Assembly (NCBI RefSeq): GCF_000021645.1
Contig: NC_011661.1
Location: forward strand, 1,582,723 to 1,646,722
Direction: 5' to 3'
Length of the DNA: 64,000 nt
Source of the DNA: Dictyoglomus turgidum DSM 6724
Lineage (GTDB): Bacteria > Dictyoglomota > Dictyoglomia > Dictyoglomales > Dictyoglomaceae
The notes under the pieces are model-generated. The model did not search any database. It had not been told where the DNA came from and saw only the letters and a program-made list of their open reading frames with translations. Position 1 is the stretch's first letter, and the number at the start of each line of letters is the position of its first letter. The position numbers and the translations under genes are program-made. Shown here in pieces: positions 9,414 to 18,097 of this stretch.

Positions 9414-10634
9414 TTACCAATCTAATAATCTTCTTTCTCCTTCAATCTTTTTAATCTCTGTTATATCTTGAGTAACTTCAAGAGTACCAAGGTAATTTCC
9501 ATCTTCATCTCTTACCGCAAAATACCTTATATAAATTAACCTCCCATTCACATTTATCCAAAAGTCTGCATGATCTTTTGTACCCTTTTTAAACTCATCA
9601 AGTATCTTTTCTACTATATGCACGCTTTTCTGTGGATGACATTGTTGGACTTTTCTCCCAATAACTGCCCTTGTCCTTACAAAAATTCTATCCTTAGTTT
9701 CGTTAAAATACTTGACTTCATCATTTTTGTCTACAAAAGTTATATCTACTGGCAAAGTGTTTAAAACTGCTTTAAGCTCAGCTAAGGTAAAACTTCCTGA
9801 AGGAAGTCTCATTTTGTCTTCAACTTGAACAGAAACTTCTTTTTTTCTTTCCACAGGAGTTAAAACTTCTGGGGGAGTAAAACAACAATATCCTATCTCA
9901 TCAAATTGAATTCTTATATCTCTCCATTCCTCTTCTGTTATTACATGAAGCCCCATAGGAAAAAGGATGTTATTCTCTTTATAAAAATGAGAAGACATAG
10001 TATCTCCAAGTTCAACTGCTTTATATAGCAAAGTATTTACAAAATTCTCAAAAGAAAAACCTTGAAAGCTCTCAACCATGTTAAAGATTCCCTTTTTAAT
10101 ACTTCTAATTTTATCATGATCCATCCACATTATTGCAGGAGGTTCTGTTATACCATGCTTTTCCAAATAGGGAAACAAAACATTTTCCTCTCTCAGATAG
10201 TGTTTTTCAGCCTCTTTAAAATGGTCCACTATATCTATTATCTCCCGTAGCTTATCTTCACCCTCTTCAAAATCCCCAGCCAATTTCAGCTCTTCAACAG
10301 CTTTCTTTAATCTTTCTGAGAACTCTATAAGCTTCTTGTGCTCCGACATCAATATAGTTACAGGATGCCCTGCTTGCGAATCCACTTTATCCTTTTCCAA
10401 GGCCTCCTCAAAAACCTTGAGATGTATTTCACATAGCCTCATTACTTCCTCTCTTGGCATTCCTTCTTGTATTAATTCCTGTTCTATTTCCGCTATTTCT
10501 GTAGTAGTTACACTACCAAAGATATCTTTAAACCGGGTCTTTAACTTTTCAGGATCTTCTCCTTTGTGTATCTTTCTTATCAACTCTTTTAACATTTCTT
10601 TTCTTTCTTTCCTTAGTCCAAAAACCTCACTCAT
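9414..10634 (-). CDS. DUF438 / hemerythrin-like / PAS domain sensor protein
   Basis: Cytoplasmic 406-residue protein of three parts. Residues 1-80 are a DUF438 domain (FGLRKERKEMLKELI, EDPEKLKTRFKDIFG). Residues 90-250 are a hemerythrin-type HHE bundle with metal-ligand style motifs (SEHKKLIEF, HFKEAEKHYLREENVLFP, MWMDHDKIR, SSHFYKENNILFP). Residues 285-400 form a PAS domain ending GTLEVTQDITEIKK. Such proteins are thought to sense oxygen, NO or redox state through a di-iron or heme site; no output domain is present. Start ATG 10634 (MSEVFGL) follows AAAGGAGG. Middle gene of the metal operon. Confidence 0.85.
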   Translation of the reverse strand: MSEVFGLRKERKEMLKELIRKIHKGEDPEKLKTRFKDIFGSVTTTEIAEIEQELIQEGMPREEVMRLCEIHLKVFEEALEKDKVDSQAGHPVTILMSEHKKLIEFSERLKKAVEELKLAGDFEEGEDKLREIIDIVDHFKEAEKHYLREENVLFPYLEKHGITEPPAIMWMDHDKIRSIKKGIFNMVESFQGFSFENFVNTLLYKAVELGDTMSSHFYKENNILFPMGLHVITEEEWRDIRIQFDEIGYCCFTPPEVLTPVERKKEVSVQVEDKMRLPSGSFTLAELKAVLNTLPVDITFVDKNDEVKYFNETKDRIFVRTRAVIGRKVQQCHPQKSVHIVEKILDEFKKGTKDHADFWINVNGRLIYIRYFAVRDEDGNYLGTLEVTQDITEIKKIEGERRLLDW

Positions 10635-10674
10635 AAAACTCCTCCTTTCAATCAAAATTAAGACAATAGACCTC

Positions 10675-10815
10675 TTAATTTTTCGTATTCCTCTTTATAA
10701 GGTAGAAAAATATTCCAAATACAAAAACCCAAAATATTAAACCCACAAACATCATAAAGGGACCTCCCAAAAACCATGGGGTACCCCAAAAGGGAAATCC
10801 AAAATACCAACACAT
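10675..10815 (-). CDS. Small aromatic-rich membrane protein (46 aa)
   Basis: A 46-codon gene with a strong ribosome site (AAAGGAGG) 8 bases before ATG 10815. The product starts MCWYFGFPFWGTPWF, followed by one long hydrophobic helix (about residues 21-40) and the basic tail IKRNTKN. It is a single-pass membrane peptide rich in Trp, Phe and Gly. It lies 14 bases after the copper ATPase remnant and 40 bases before the DUF438 gene, so it is co-transcribed with metal genes. I do not recognise a named family; tiny membrane proteins next to metal transporters are common. Confidence 0.75.
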   Translation of the reverse strand: MCWYFGFPFWGTPWFLGGPFMMFVGLIFWVFVFGIFFYLIKRNTKN

Positions 10816-10829
10816 CACTTACACCTCCT

Positions 10830-12339
10830 TTATATAGATACCTTAAATTTTTTTAACCTTAGAGAATTTGTCACTACAAACACAGAACTAAAAGCCATTG
10901 CTATCCCTGCAAACATAGGATTTAATAAAACCCCAAAGAAGGGGTAAAGAGCTCCACTTGCTATAGGAATTCCAATAATGTTATATATGAAAGCCCAAAA
11001 CAAATTCCACTTAATGGTTTTAAAGGTTTTTTCTGTAAGTTCTAATGCTCTTAAACCCCCCCTCAAATCACCATTCACAAGGACTATATCTCCCGACTCA
11101 ATAGCAATATCAGTGCCACTTCCCATCGCAATACCAAGATCTGCCCTTGCAAGAGCAGGAGCATCATTAATTCCATCTCCTACCATAACTACTTTTCTAC
11201 ACTTCTTTATTATCCTAGAAAGTAAAGTTTCTTGTCCTATTCTATTGGCTTTTATCTTTATTACAGCATTAATATTTATGGTTCCTTCGTAGACCTCATC
11301 GCCAACTTTCTTCTCCTTTGTTGTACTTTCTCCCGTCAACATGGATTCGTCGATATAAGAAGTACCATCTATTATTTCCCCATCTACAGGTATTCTCATG
11401 GAAGGTTTTATCAAAATTATATCTCCTTTTAATATCTCCTCTACAGGAATAGCAACAAAATCTTCACCTCTTTTAACAAAAGCAACCTCAGGTTTTAAAG
11501 ATAAGAGTCTATTAATAACCTGAGAGGTTTTACTTTTAGCTCTCTTCTCTAAAAACTTGCCTAAAAGAACAAAAAGTAATAATTATTGCAGAACTATCAT
11601 AATAAACTTCAGGCTTTATATTAGTTTCACTAAAAATTGAAGGAAAGAAAGTACTTAATACGCTATAAACATATGCGGAAGTGGTGCCTAAAGAAACCAA
11701 GGTATTCATGTCAAAGAACTTATGTCTAATTGCTAAATAGGCATTTTTATAAAAAGGATAACCACCATAAAACTGAATAGGTGTAGTTAAAAGGAACAAA
11801 AAGACAGACTTCAATTTAAAAACCATACTTCCTAAGAATACTGGTATAGCCAATATTACGCTTATAAGGAATCTTCTTTTAATATCTTCTAACTCTTTTT
11901 CTTTCGCTTCTTCAATTGTTGTTTCCTTTCCATGACCATCAACCATCAGAATATAACCAAGATCTTCAATAATTTTCTTAATATCCTTAATGCTAATCAA
12001 AGTAGGAACATATCCCACAAATACTTTCTCTTTTGCAAAGTCTACATTGACATCTATTATCCCTAAGGCTTCAATCAACTCACGCTCTATTTTCTTTGCA
12101 CAATTCACACAACTCATCCCCAAAACAGGAAATTACACTTTTGAAGTAATAAGTCCATAACCTATGTCCTCAATCCTTTCTTTTATAATTTTTAAGTTAA
12201 TCTCATCACTAAAAGTTATTTCAGCCCTCTCTAAGGAGAAATTCACTTTTACATCTGCTATCTCTCCAACTTCCTTCAAGGCATTCTCGATTCTCAAAGC
12301 ACAACTCATTCCAGATATGGGCAGTTCAACTTTCTTCAA
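10830..12339 (-). pseudogene. copA: Decayed CopA-type copper P-ATPase
   Basis: Remnant of a two-HMA-domain Cu(I) exporting P1B ATPase. Lesions, 5' to 3': (1) HMA1 (TTG start at 12339, after AAAGGAGG) reads GMSCALRIE, lacking the second Cys of the GMxCxxC motif; (2) an in-frame TAA at 12135-12133 ends this frame just before HMA2 (FPVLGMSCVNC); (3) an extra base in the T5 run at 11575-11571 shifts the frame after [11 protein letters not shown]; (4) at about 11205-11196 RIIKKC runs straight into [11 protein letters not shown], removing roughly 300 residues including the CPC membrane helix, the DKTGT phosphorylation site and the nucleotide domain. TGES and GDGIND remain. It cannot work as a pump. 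Confidence 0.92.
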
Positions 12340-12365
12340 TTTTCGCTACCTCCTTTCTTTTTTAT

Positions 12366-12393
12366 TTTATACCAATTTAGTATAAATTAACAA
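12366..12393 (-). promoter_or_regulatory. Promoter with palindromic operator for the metal operon
   Basis: The minus strand has TTGTTA (12393-12388), a 16-base spacer and TATAAA (12371-12366), then AAAGGAGG before the TTG start. A perfect inverted repeat TTTATAC-N7-GTATAAA (12366-12386) fills the spacer and covers the -10. This is a classic repressor position; a metal-responsive repressor is likely given the genes controlled, but the protein is not encoded in this window as far as I can tell. Confidence 0.65.
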
Positions 12394-12402
12394 CCAAAAA
12401 AA

Positions 12403-12915
12403 TTATTTTTTTAATATTAAAATTTCCTGTTTTACTTCCTCAAAAACCAAATCTCTATTGTCTTGAGTTAAATAATAAACTTTTCCGTATTTTTTAAACT
12501 CTTTTACAAAATCTCTATGAAGAGATGCGACAATATTTAGCTTATCATTCTCCATAATTTTATGAATTTTCTCCTTAAACCTCTCAGAGAAAAATTCCAT
12601 TTTTCCAATTTCATCAATTATATATACCTCAGCCTCTATACAAAAAATCCTATCCATAACATTTTCTAAAGCCGCTATATCAAGGAAATATTTACCAAAT
12701 TTATAAGGTGTTTCCTTATAGATAGAGGCAAAGTTTAATCTCTGATTATCTCCTAAGGTTATAAGATCAAATCCTATTCTAAATCTATTTTCTCTTACTT
12801 CCTCAGTGATAAAGCCACAAACAACTATACTCTTCTCCCTACAAAAGTTGTATATCTTCTTCAGTAAAGTCGTCTTTCCAACTCCCGGTTGTCCTGTAAT
12901 AAATATTTTCATCAT
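12403..12915 (-). CDS. THEP1-type nucleoside-triphosphatase
   Basis: About 170-residue NTPase of the THEP1 family known from thermophilic archaea and Aquifex. Walker A is GQPGVGKTTLLKK near the N-terminus and Walker B is VYIIDEIGKMEFFS; CGFITEEVRENRFRIGFDLI is the family signature. These enzymes hydrolyse NTPs in vitro; the cellular role is unknown. ATG 12915 or 12912 gives the usual family N-terminus (MKIFITG); the frame is open to ATG 12930. The Shine-Dalgarno is weak. It diverges from the FGGY kinase; a TGATATAAT promoter element lies 35 bases upstream. Confidence 0.85.
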   Translation of the reverse strand: MMKIFITGQPGVGKTTLLKKIYNFCREKSIVVCGFITEEVRENRFRIGFDLITLGDNQRLNFASIYKETPYKFGKYFLDIAALENVMDRIFCIEAEVYIIDEIGKMEFFSERFKEKIHKIMENDKLNIVASLHRDFVKEFKKYGKVYYLTQDNRDLVFEEVKQEILILKK

Positions 12916-12949
12916 CTTATGATTCCCCATTGAATCTTTAAGTTTTTGT

Positions 12950-12958
12950 ATTATATCA
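12950..12958 (-). promoter_or_regulatory. Extended -10 element for the THEP1 gene
   Basis: The minus strand reads TGATATAAT (12958-12950), a TGn extended -10 with perfect TATAAT; predicted start near 12943. The overlapping plus-strand sequence (TATTAT, CATAAA) probably serves the divergent FGGY kinase. Confidence 0.6.
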
Positions 12959-12968
12959 TAAAAGAGCT

Positions 12969-14318
12969 ATGTATATTACTATTGATCTTGGAACAACAAA
13001 TATAAAGATTATAATTTGGAGTGAAGAGGGGAAAATTTTAAAAAAAGAATCTATAAATACACCTATAGAAAGAGATAAAACCATTAATCCTCTTAGATTG
13101 ATAAATACAATAGAGGAAATTACTGAAAAATTTAAGAGAAAATATAAAAATAGAATAACGGGTATTTCCACAGGAGGAATGGCAGAATCAGGTTTACTTA
13201 TTGATAAAAAAGGAAGGCCTCTAACTCCTGTTTATACTTGGCTCGACCATCGAGGAGGAGAAGAACTTAAAATCCTTAAAAAACTAAGTAGGGAAAGAAT
13301 CTTTGAGATTACAGGTTTAAAAATTAATCCTAAGTATTCCTTAGCAAAAATTCTGTGGCTTAAAAAACACTATAAAGATCTATGGAGAAATTCTTATAAA
13401 TGGTTAAACGTCATAGACTTTATAAATTATCACTTTACAGGAAAACCTATTACAGACTACTCTCTTGCAAGCAGAATGCTTCTTTTTGATATAAGGAACA
13501 AAAAATGGTCAGAGGAAATATTAAATCTGTGTGAAATTCCTATGGAAAAACTTCCAGAAGTAAAGCCAGCAGGAAGCATTATAGAAGAGAAAGAACAAAT
13601 ATACGTTTTAGGAGGACATGATCATCCTATAGGTAGCCTAACTTTGGATCTCTCTAAAACTCTTTATGATTCTTGGGGTACAGCAGAAGCCATTTTAGCG
13701 CACACTAAGGAGCCTATGCTTATAGAATCTATAAAAGAATTAGGCTATTCTGTGGGTTGCATTTGGAATAATCTTTATTATGTAATAGCAGGAATACCAT
13801 ATTCGGGAGGAATAACGAAATGGACAAAAGAAAAGTTAAAGCTTAGTTTTAAAGTCAAAACAGAAAAATCATCAAAGATCTTATTCTTCCCCTACTTAAT
13901 GGGAAAGGAAAATAGAAACTCAAAGATTATAAAAGCATTTTTTTATGGGATTGATTTAAATACCTCTTTAAAAGATATAGGGCAGGCCATTTGGGAAGGA
14001 GTATTTTTTGAAACTAAAACCATTATTGAAAGTTTAAAAAAGAATTTTGAGATTAAAAAAATCATAGTCTCTGGTGGAATGACAAGATATAAATCTCTCC
14101 TACAACTCAAAGCCAACATAATAAATATGCCTCTTCATATCTCAAAAGAAAAAGAATTAACATCTAAAGGCTTAGCTTTACTAATCTCAAAAGCTTTAAA
14201 CAAAGAATTAGAAAACTTTAAAGAGAAAAGTTTCTTAACTATATACTCCCAAAATAAAGAGGAATTTGAAAAGGTATATTTCGAATATAAAAAAATAAGA
14301 GACCTGCTGGGACTGTAA
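12969..14318 (+). CDS. FGGY-family carbohydrate kinase
   Basis: 449-residue sugar kinase of the xylulokinase/gluconokinase superfamily with the ribonuclease-H-like fold. The N-terminal phosphate loop is TIDLGTTNIKIIIW, TWLDHRGGEELK is the sugar-binding region, GGHDHPIGSL resembles the catalytic Asp region, and IVSGGMTRYKSLLQLKANI is the C-terminal ADP-binding motif. The substrate is not evident; xylulose, gluconate or erythritol-type sugars are possible. The ATG at 12969 has no clear Shine-Dalgarno. It ends at a strong terminator whose loop contains the stop codon. Confidence 0.88.
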   Translation: MYITIDLGTTNIKIIIWSEEGKILKKESINTPIERDKTINPLRLINTIEEITEKFKRKYKNRITGISTGGMAESGLLIDKKGRPLTPVYTWLDHRGGEELKILKKLSRERIFEITGLKINPKYSLAKILWLKKHYKDLWRNSYKWLNVIDFINYHFTGKPITDYSLASRMLLFDIRNKKWSEEILNLCEIPMEKLPEVKPAGSIIEEKEQIYVLGGHDHPIGSLTLDLSKTLYDSWGTAEAILAHTKEPMLIESIKELGYSVGCIWNNLYYVIAGIPYSGGITKWTKEKLKLSFKVKTEKSSKILFFPYLMGKENRNSKIIKAFFYGIDLNTSLKDIGQAIWEGVFFETKTIIESLKKNFEIKKIIVSGGMTRYKSLLQLKANIINMPLHISKEKELTSKGLALLISKALNKELENFKEKSFLTIYSQNKEEFEKVYFEYKKIRDLLGL

Positions 14319-14338
14319 TCCCAGCAGGTCTATCTTTT
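14301..14338. terminator. Bidirectional intrinsic terminator
   Basis: Perfect 12-bp stem GACCTGCTGGGA (14301-14312) / TCCCAGCAGGTC (14319-14330) with a 6-base loop, then TATCTTTTT on the plus strand. On the minus strand the stem is followed by TCTTATTTTTTTATA. It serves both the FGGY kinase and the convergent solute-binding gene. The kinase's last codons lie inside the stem, and its TAA (14316-14318) is in the loop. Confidence 0.93.
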
Positions 14339-14341
14339 TAA

Positions 14342-15670
14342 TTATTTTAATCCCTCTAAAACAGCATTTATTGCAGCTTCAAACTTAGGTTTCAAAGCCT
14401 TTATAGATTTTGCTGGATTTGCTGTGTCAATTTGGTCCATTAATTCGCTAAATCCTGGAATCCCAGCAGCAGGATTTATAACTGTCCTTGTTGCTGCATC
14501 CATTAAAATATCATACACCTCTTTTCCTCCGACCCTCTCAATCTGATTCTTGACAATCAATTCTTTCTCTTTGTCCGTTGGCATCAACATCCACAAAAGA
14601 TATAAAGCAGCAAGCTCAGGATCCTTTGAAGAAGAAGCTATTGCCCAAGCAGAATCATCACCCTCATCAGCACTCTTCTTATTAGTATCAGGACCCTTTG
14701 GGAATGGAACCATGCCTAACTTTTTACCGAGAGCATTTCTCATATTAGAAATATCCCATGGACCCCAATAATCCATACAGGTGATGCCCTTTTGGAATCT
14801 CCCCTGAGGATCAGTCCACCAATCCGCAGGTCTCATCTTGTATTTTGCATCCATTTCATAAACAGCTTGAAATGCTTTATAGGCTTTTGGATTGTCAAGA
14901 TTAAATACTGGTCTTCCACCCACATATTTTATAGGCATAACATCGTTAGTCCAAAGAAATGGAGCATACGTTCTCCAACTTGCATAAGCATATTGGTCTA
15001 TTTTTCCATCACCATTAGTATCTTGAGTAAGCTGTTTACCTAAATTGAAAAAGGTCTCCCATGTCCATTTACCTTGTTTATAAAGTTCGAGAGGATCGGG
15101 TAGTCCTGCCATTTCAAATTTCTCTTTATTATAGTAAAGTATGTATGGGAATACATTATCGTTGTAGATATTAGTTACCGCATAAATCTGACCTCTCCAA
15201 GTAAAGTAATCAAGAATAGGTTTTCTAAAGCCTACAGCATTGTAAAGATCTTTATTATTGAAGTCAATATACCTATTTAAAGGAAGGAGCATCTTTTTCA
15301 TCATCCAAGTAGGTTTTTGCCTACTATCAATATAAACAATATCACAACCAGAACCTGAAAGTATTGCAGCTGTCTGTTTCTCAACCTTAGTCTCCCAAGT
15401 TACATAAACTATTTTTACTTTTGCTCCTGTTATTTTTTCAAATTCTTCTCTTGCTTCTTTTGGTGATCTTACATCAGGAATACTACTCTTTTCTTCTTCA
15501 GGCCAATGTTGCCATACATAAATGGTCTTCCCTCTATATTTCTGAGTATCAATATTGAGCACATAATTTCCCACCTTATACTGATAAACCCTCTGTCCAA
15601 ATCCTGGAACAAAAGTTAAAAAAGCAAAAAACACCAAGAAAAAAATTACAAAAATTTTACTTTTAGCCAT
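14342..15670 (-). CDS. ABC sugar transporter solute-binding protein (family 1), copy A
   Basis: 442-residue extracellular sugar-binding protein. The N-terminus is a signal peptide ending near FVPGFGQ; family features include GKTIYVWQHWPEEE, FEKITGAKVKIVY, the EF-hand-like DTNGDGKIDQYAY loop and RFQKGITCMDYWGPWD. It is closely related to the protein at 29041-30363, with long identical segments. It lies 170 bases after the GH5 gene in the same direction, with its own likely promoter between, and ends at the bidirectional terminator. Probable role: capture of oligosaccharides released by the local glucanase. Confidence 0.93.
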   Translation of the reverse strand: MAKSKIFVIFFLVFFAFLTFVPGFGQRVYQYKVGNYVLNIDTQKYRGKTIYVWQHWPEEEKSSIPDVRSPKEAREEFEKITGAKVKIVYVTWETKVEKQTAAILSGSGCDIVYIDSRQKPTWMMKKMLLPLNRYIDFNNKDLYNAVGFRKPILDYFTWRGQIYAVTNIYNDNVFPYILYYNKEKFEMAGLPDPLELYKQGKWTWETFFNLGKQLTQDTNGDGKIDQYAYASWRTYAPFLWTNDVMPIKYVGGRPVFNLDNPKAYKAFQAVYEMDAKYKMRPADWWTDPQGRFQKGITCMDYWGPWDISNMRNALGKKLGMVPFPKGPDTNKKSADEGDDSAWAIASSSKDPELAALYLLWMLMPTDKEKELIVKNQIERVGGKEVYDILMDAATRTVINPAAGIPGFSELMDQIDTANPAKSIKALKPKFEAAINAVLEGLK

Positions 15671-15843
15671 TTTAAAACCTCCTCCCTCAAGGTTAATTTA
15701 AGAGAGATTAAATTTTTCAAGACTAAATTTAACTCTATCAATCCCCCTTTATTGTAAATATTTTCATTTGATTATACTAAATTTTATAATTTTTTATATG
15801 TATTCTCTAACACAATATTGCTACAAAATAGCATTATATTGTC
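15671..15843 (-). promoter_or_regulatory. AT-rich spacer with probable promoter of solute-binding copy A
   Basis: 173 bases between the GH5 stop and the solute-binding gene. The minus strand has TATAAT (15776-15771) without a good -35, as expected for an activator-dependent promoter, and GGGAGGAGG before ATG 15670. An imperfect inverted repeat (CAATATTGCTA / TAGCATTATATTG, about 15812-15841) follows the GH5 gene. Confidence 0.45.
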
Positions 15844-17481
15844 TTAAATTACCTTAACAACTGTTTCAAGAGAAATTCCTGGGAAAAATTCAAAAATTAT
15901 TTTAATATTCTTTATATTCTGATACTTTGATAGGTTCTCAAAAACGTGCTTCTTTACAACCACCTGAGAATCAACCACAGAAAAATCATCCCATCCTCTT
16001 AAATACGGTGTCCATGAATCTCTTATGGGTCTTCCTGTTTCTGCATCAAAAATTTTTATAGCACAAAGCTTTGTACCATTAAAAGCTATAATAAATCTTA
16101 AATCTATAGGAACCCCCCTTATAATATTAAAAGGTTTGTCAAGAAGCATGGGATCTTTATACTGTATTATACTTAAAGGATAGTCTGCACTTTCCGTAAA
16201 CCTAAAGTTAAGGGTAGCCAATATACCATAATTTTGTGGTTTAACAATATTTTCTAAAAATTCCCTTTTAAGAATTACCTTGTCTGGAGACTCTTGAATA
16301 TAATCTTTACCTTGCTGTAAAGTTTTTCCATTTAAATATATTCCAATCAAAGAATTTCCATTTAGTTCTATTTCTATATTCTCGTCCTTTATTTTATTTT
16401 CTCTAACATATAAGACCCCTGGATTTAAAAAAGCATTTCTTTTGCCATAAGAAGCATTTATAATAACTTTTATTGCTTGTTCATCTCTCCAAATCCTATT
16501 CCTACGATCATAATTCTCCCCATTATCCCAGTAAAAAGTTGCCATCTTGTACTTCTTAGCAACTCTAATAAGATTATCAAAATAGTACCATTCAGCAGGT
16601 TTATTACCATTAAAAAGCCCATATTCCCCAATGATAAAAGCGTAAGTAGGAAACTTTTCCTTTACAATTTTTATATCTTTATCCATCTGTTCCTTATCTC
16701 TCTCTGTGCCCCAGCTTTTTCTTCCCCACCAGTTAGCGGTAAAATCCCAGGGAGAGTAATAATGTATACCTATTATAATATTAGGATCCTTTGGAGGCAC
16801 AAAATATTTTTCTGCTTTATATGTGTCAGTCCACAATGGAGGGACTACTACCAGTCTTTTATCATTATATCCTCCAGAATTTCTTATCACCTTTAAAATC
16901 CTTTCATTTACTTCATTTTGCAGAGCACCTGCCTCTTCCTCAGAAAATCCTTCATACGTTGGTTCATTAATAATCTCAAAAATTAGCTTTTCTGAATAAT
17001 CCTTAAATCTGTCTGCTATTTGAAGCCACAATTTCTCAAGTTTATCAATCGTGGCTTCTTTGTCCGATTTCATCTCCTTACTCAGCCACCGCCAAGAGTC
17101 ATGATGTACATTAATTATTACGTATAGATCCTTCCTTAGAGCCATATTTACTACTTCCTCTACTCTATTCATCCAATCTTCATCAACCCTATAATTTGGA
17201 GCAGGTCCCATATGATCAATCCATGTAACAGGAATTCTCACACTTTTGAAACCAGTTTTCTTTATATCCTCAAAAACATATTCCTCAGTCCTGGGATTTC
17301 CCCATGAAGTTTCATCAGGTATGGCATCTAAAGCATTACCCAGATTCCAACCAGGATCCATTTCTTCAATTGCCTTATGGGGATCTATATAATGGAAACT
17401 ACCCTTATAGGTGATAGCATACAGTTTGCCTGACCCAAGACAGATAAGAATTAACAAAACTATAATTAATACTTCCTTCAT
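15844..17481 (-). CDS. Secreted GH5 endoglucanase with X2-like module
   Basis: Exported glycoside hydrolase family 5 cellulase-type enzyme of 545 residues. Signal peptide about 1-22 (ILICLGSGKLYA). The catalytic domain (about 30-340) starts MDPGWNLGNALDAIPDETSWGNP; VNVHHDSW-like residues (INVHHD) precede the acid/base Glu173 (FEIINEPTYEG) and the nucleophile Glu286 (IIGEYGLF). After residue 345 an X2-like immunoglobulin module follows (LNPGVLY...GIYLNGKTLQQGKDY...VILKREFL), then a further beta-rich part. Its substrate is a beta-glucan or mannan type polymer. It follows the CBM-like gene by 10 bases. Confidence 0.93.
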   Translation of the reverse strand: MKEVLIIVLLILICLGSGKLYAITYKGSFHYIDPHKAIEEMDPGWNLGNALDAIPDETSWGNPRTEEYVFEDIKKTGFKSVRIPVTWIDHMGPAPNYRVDEDWMNRVEEVVNMALRKDLYVIINVHHDSWRWLSKEMKSDKEATIDKLEKLWLQIADRFKDYSEKLIFEIINEPTYEGFSEEEAGALQNEVNERILKVIRNSGGYNDKRLVVVPPLWTDTYKAEKYFVPPKDPNIIIGIHYYSPWDFTANWWGRKSWGTERDKEQMDKDIKIVKEKFPTYAFIIGEYGLFNGNKPAEWYYFDNLIRVAKKYKMATFYWDNGENYDRRNRIWRDEQAIKVIINASYGKRNAFLNPGVLYVRENKIKDENIEIELNGNSLIGIYLNGKTLQQGKDYIQESPDKVILKREFLENIVKPQNYGILATLNFRFTESADYPLSIIQYKDPMLLDKPFNIIRGVPIDLRFIIAFNGTKLCAIKIFDAETGRPIRDSWTPYLRGWDDFSVVDSQVVVKKHVFENLSKYQNIKNIKIIFEFFPGISLETVVKVI

Positions 17482-17491
17482 TTAATTCACC

Positions 17492-18073
17492 TCAGTCTTT
17501 GACAAATTTAATATTATCTACATAGAGCACCGCTTTCCCTTCAGGAATGCCTGTTACTTCAATGCTCATTCCCCAAATTCTTTTCTTATCTACTGTTACA
17601 AAGGACTTTAAAGGAATAGAAACTTTTGTCCATTGAGTTGGAACCCCTCCCATTACGGTATACTTCTCAGAATAAAATTCCTTTCCATCTTTTTGTGCAG
17701 GAGCTTCCACAATGGTCACCAAAAGATTATAGTTGTCCAATTTTTCAGCCCTTATATAAAACTCAAGAGCTTTGTAATTGGAAAGATCTAAAATCTTATC
17801 CTTATCCTCAAAATTCCACTTAGCAAAGTTAATCCCCATTCCAGCCCACCAACTATTCCATACAAAATCTATTTTTAAACATTTCTTACCAGAATATGCT
17901 ATACCTTCCATTTCCTCTACCTTGCAACCTTCTGGTGCAATCCAATATCCCAAAGCTGATAGATTAGTATTTTCAGTTTCTCCATCATAAATTACAATCT
18001 CTTTCACCGACTGAGAGAAAGATACCGTTAAGAGAAGTAAAGAGATTAAGCTTATTAAAACTACCTTCTTCAT
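17492..18073 (-). CDS. Secreted carbohydrate-binding (CBM11/CIA30-like) protein
   Basis: 193-residue exported protein: signal peptide ending VSFSQ, then one jelly-roll type domain (IVIYDGETENTNLSALGYW ... LKIDFVWNSWWAGMGINFAKW ... LDLSNYKALEFYIRAE ... VLYVDNIKFVKD). The closing VDNIxF strand and the YxALEFYIR strand are typical of CBM11-like and CIA30-like modules that bind beta-glucans. It has no catalytic domain. Start ATG 18073 follows GGGAGGTG; the frame opens upstream to 18088 without support. It lies just before the GH5 gene in the operon, which suggests it helps target or sense the polymer. Confidence 0.78.
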   Translation of the reverse strand: MKKVVLISLISLLLLTVSFSQSVKEIVIYDGETENTNLSALGYWIAPEGCKVEEMEGIAYSGKKCLKIDFVWNSWWAGMGINFAKWNFEDKDKILDLSNYKALEFYIRAEKLDNYNLLVTIVEAPAQKDGKEFYSEKYTVMGGVPTQWTKVSIPLKSFVTVDKKRIWGMSIEVTGIPEGKAVLYVDNIKFVKD

Positions 18074-18097
18074 GGAAACACCTCCCAAAAAATTTTT

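Noticed and set aside
11536-11580. Programmed ribosomal frameshift in copA, as in E. coli copA
   Set aside because: A -1 slip at the T5 run leads to a stop within a few codons; rejoining the frame needs a +1 shift. The separate in-frame stop, the lost HMA1 cysteine and the deletion of the catalytic domains make decay the simpler reading.
15812-15841. Terminator after the GH5 gene
   Set aside because: The inverted repeat is imperfect, AT-rich and lacks a T tract; I cannot support it as a terminator.
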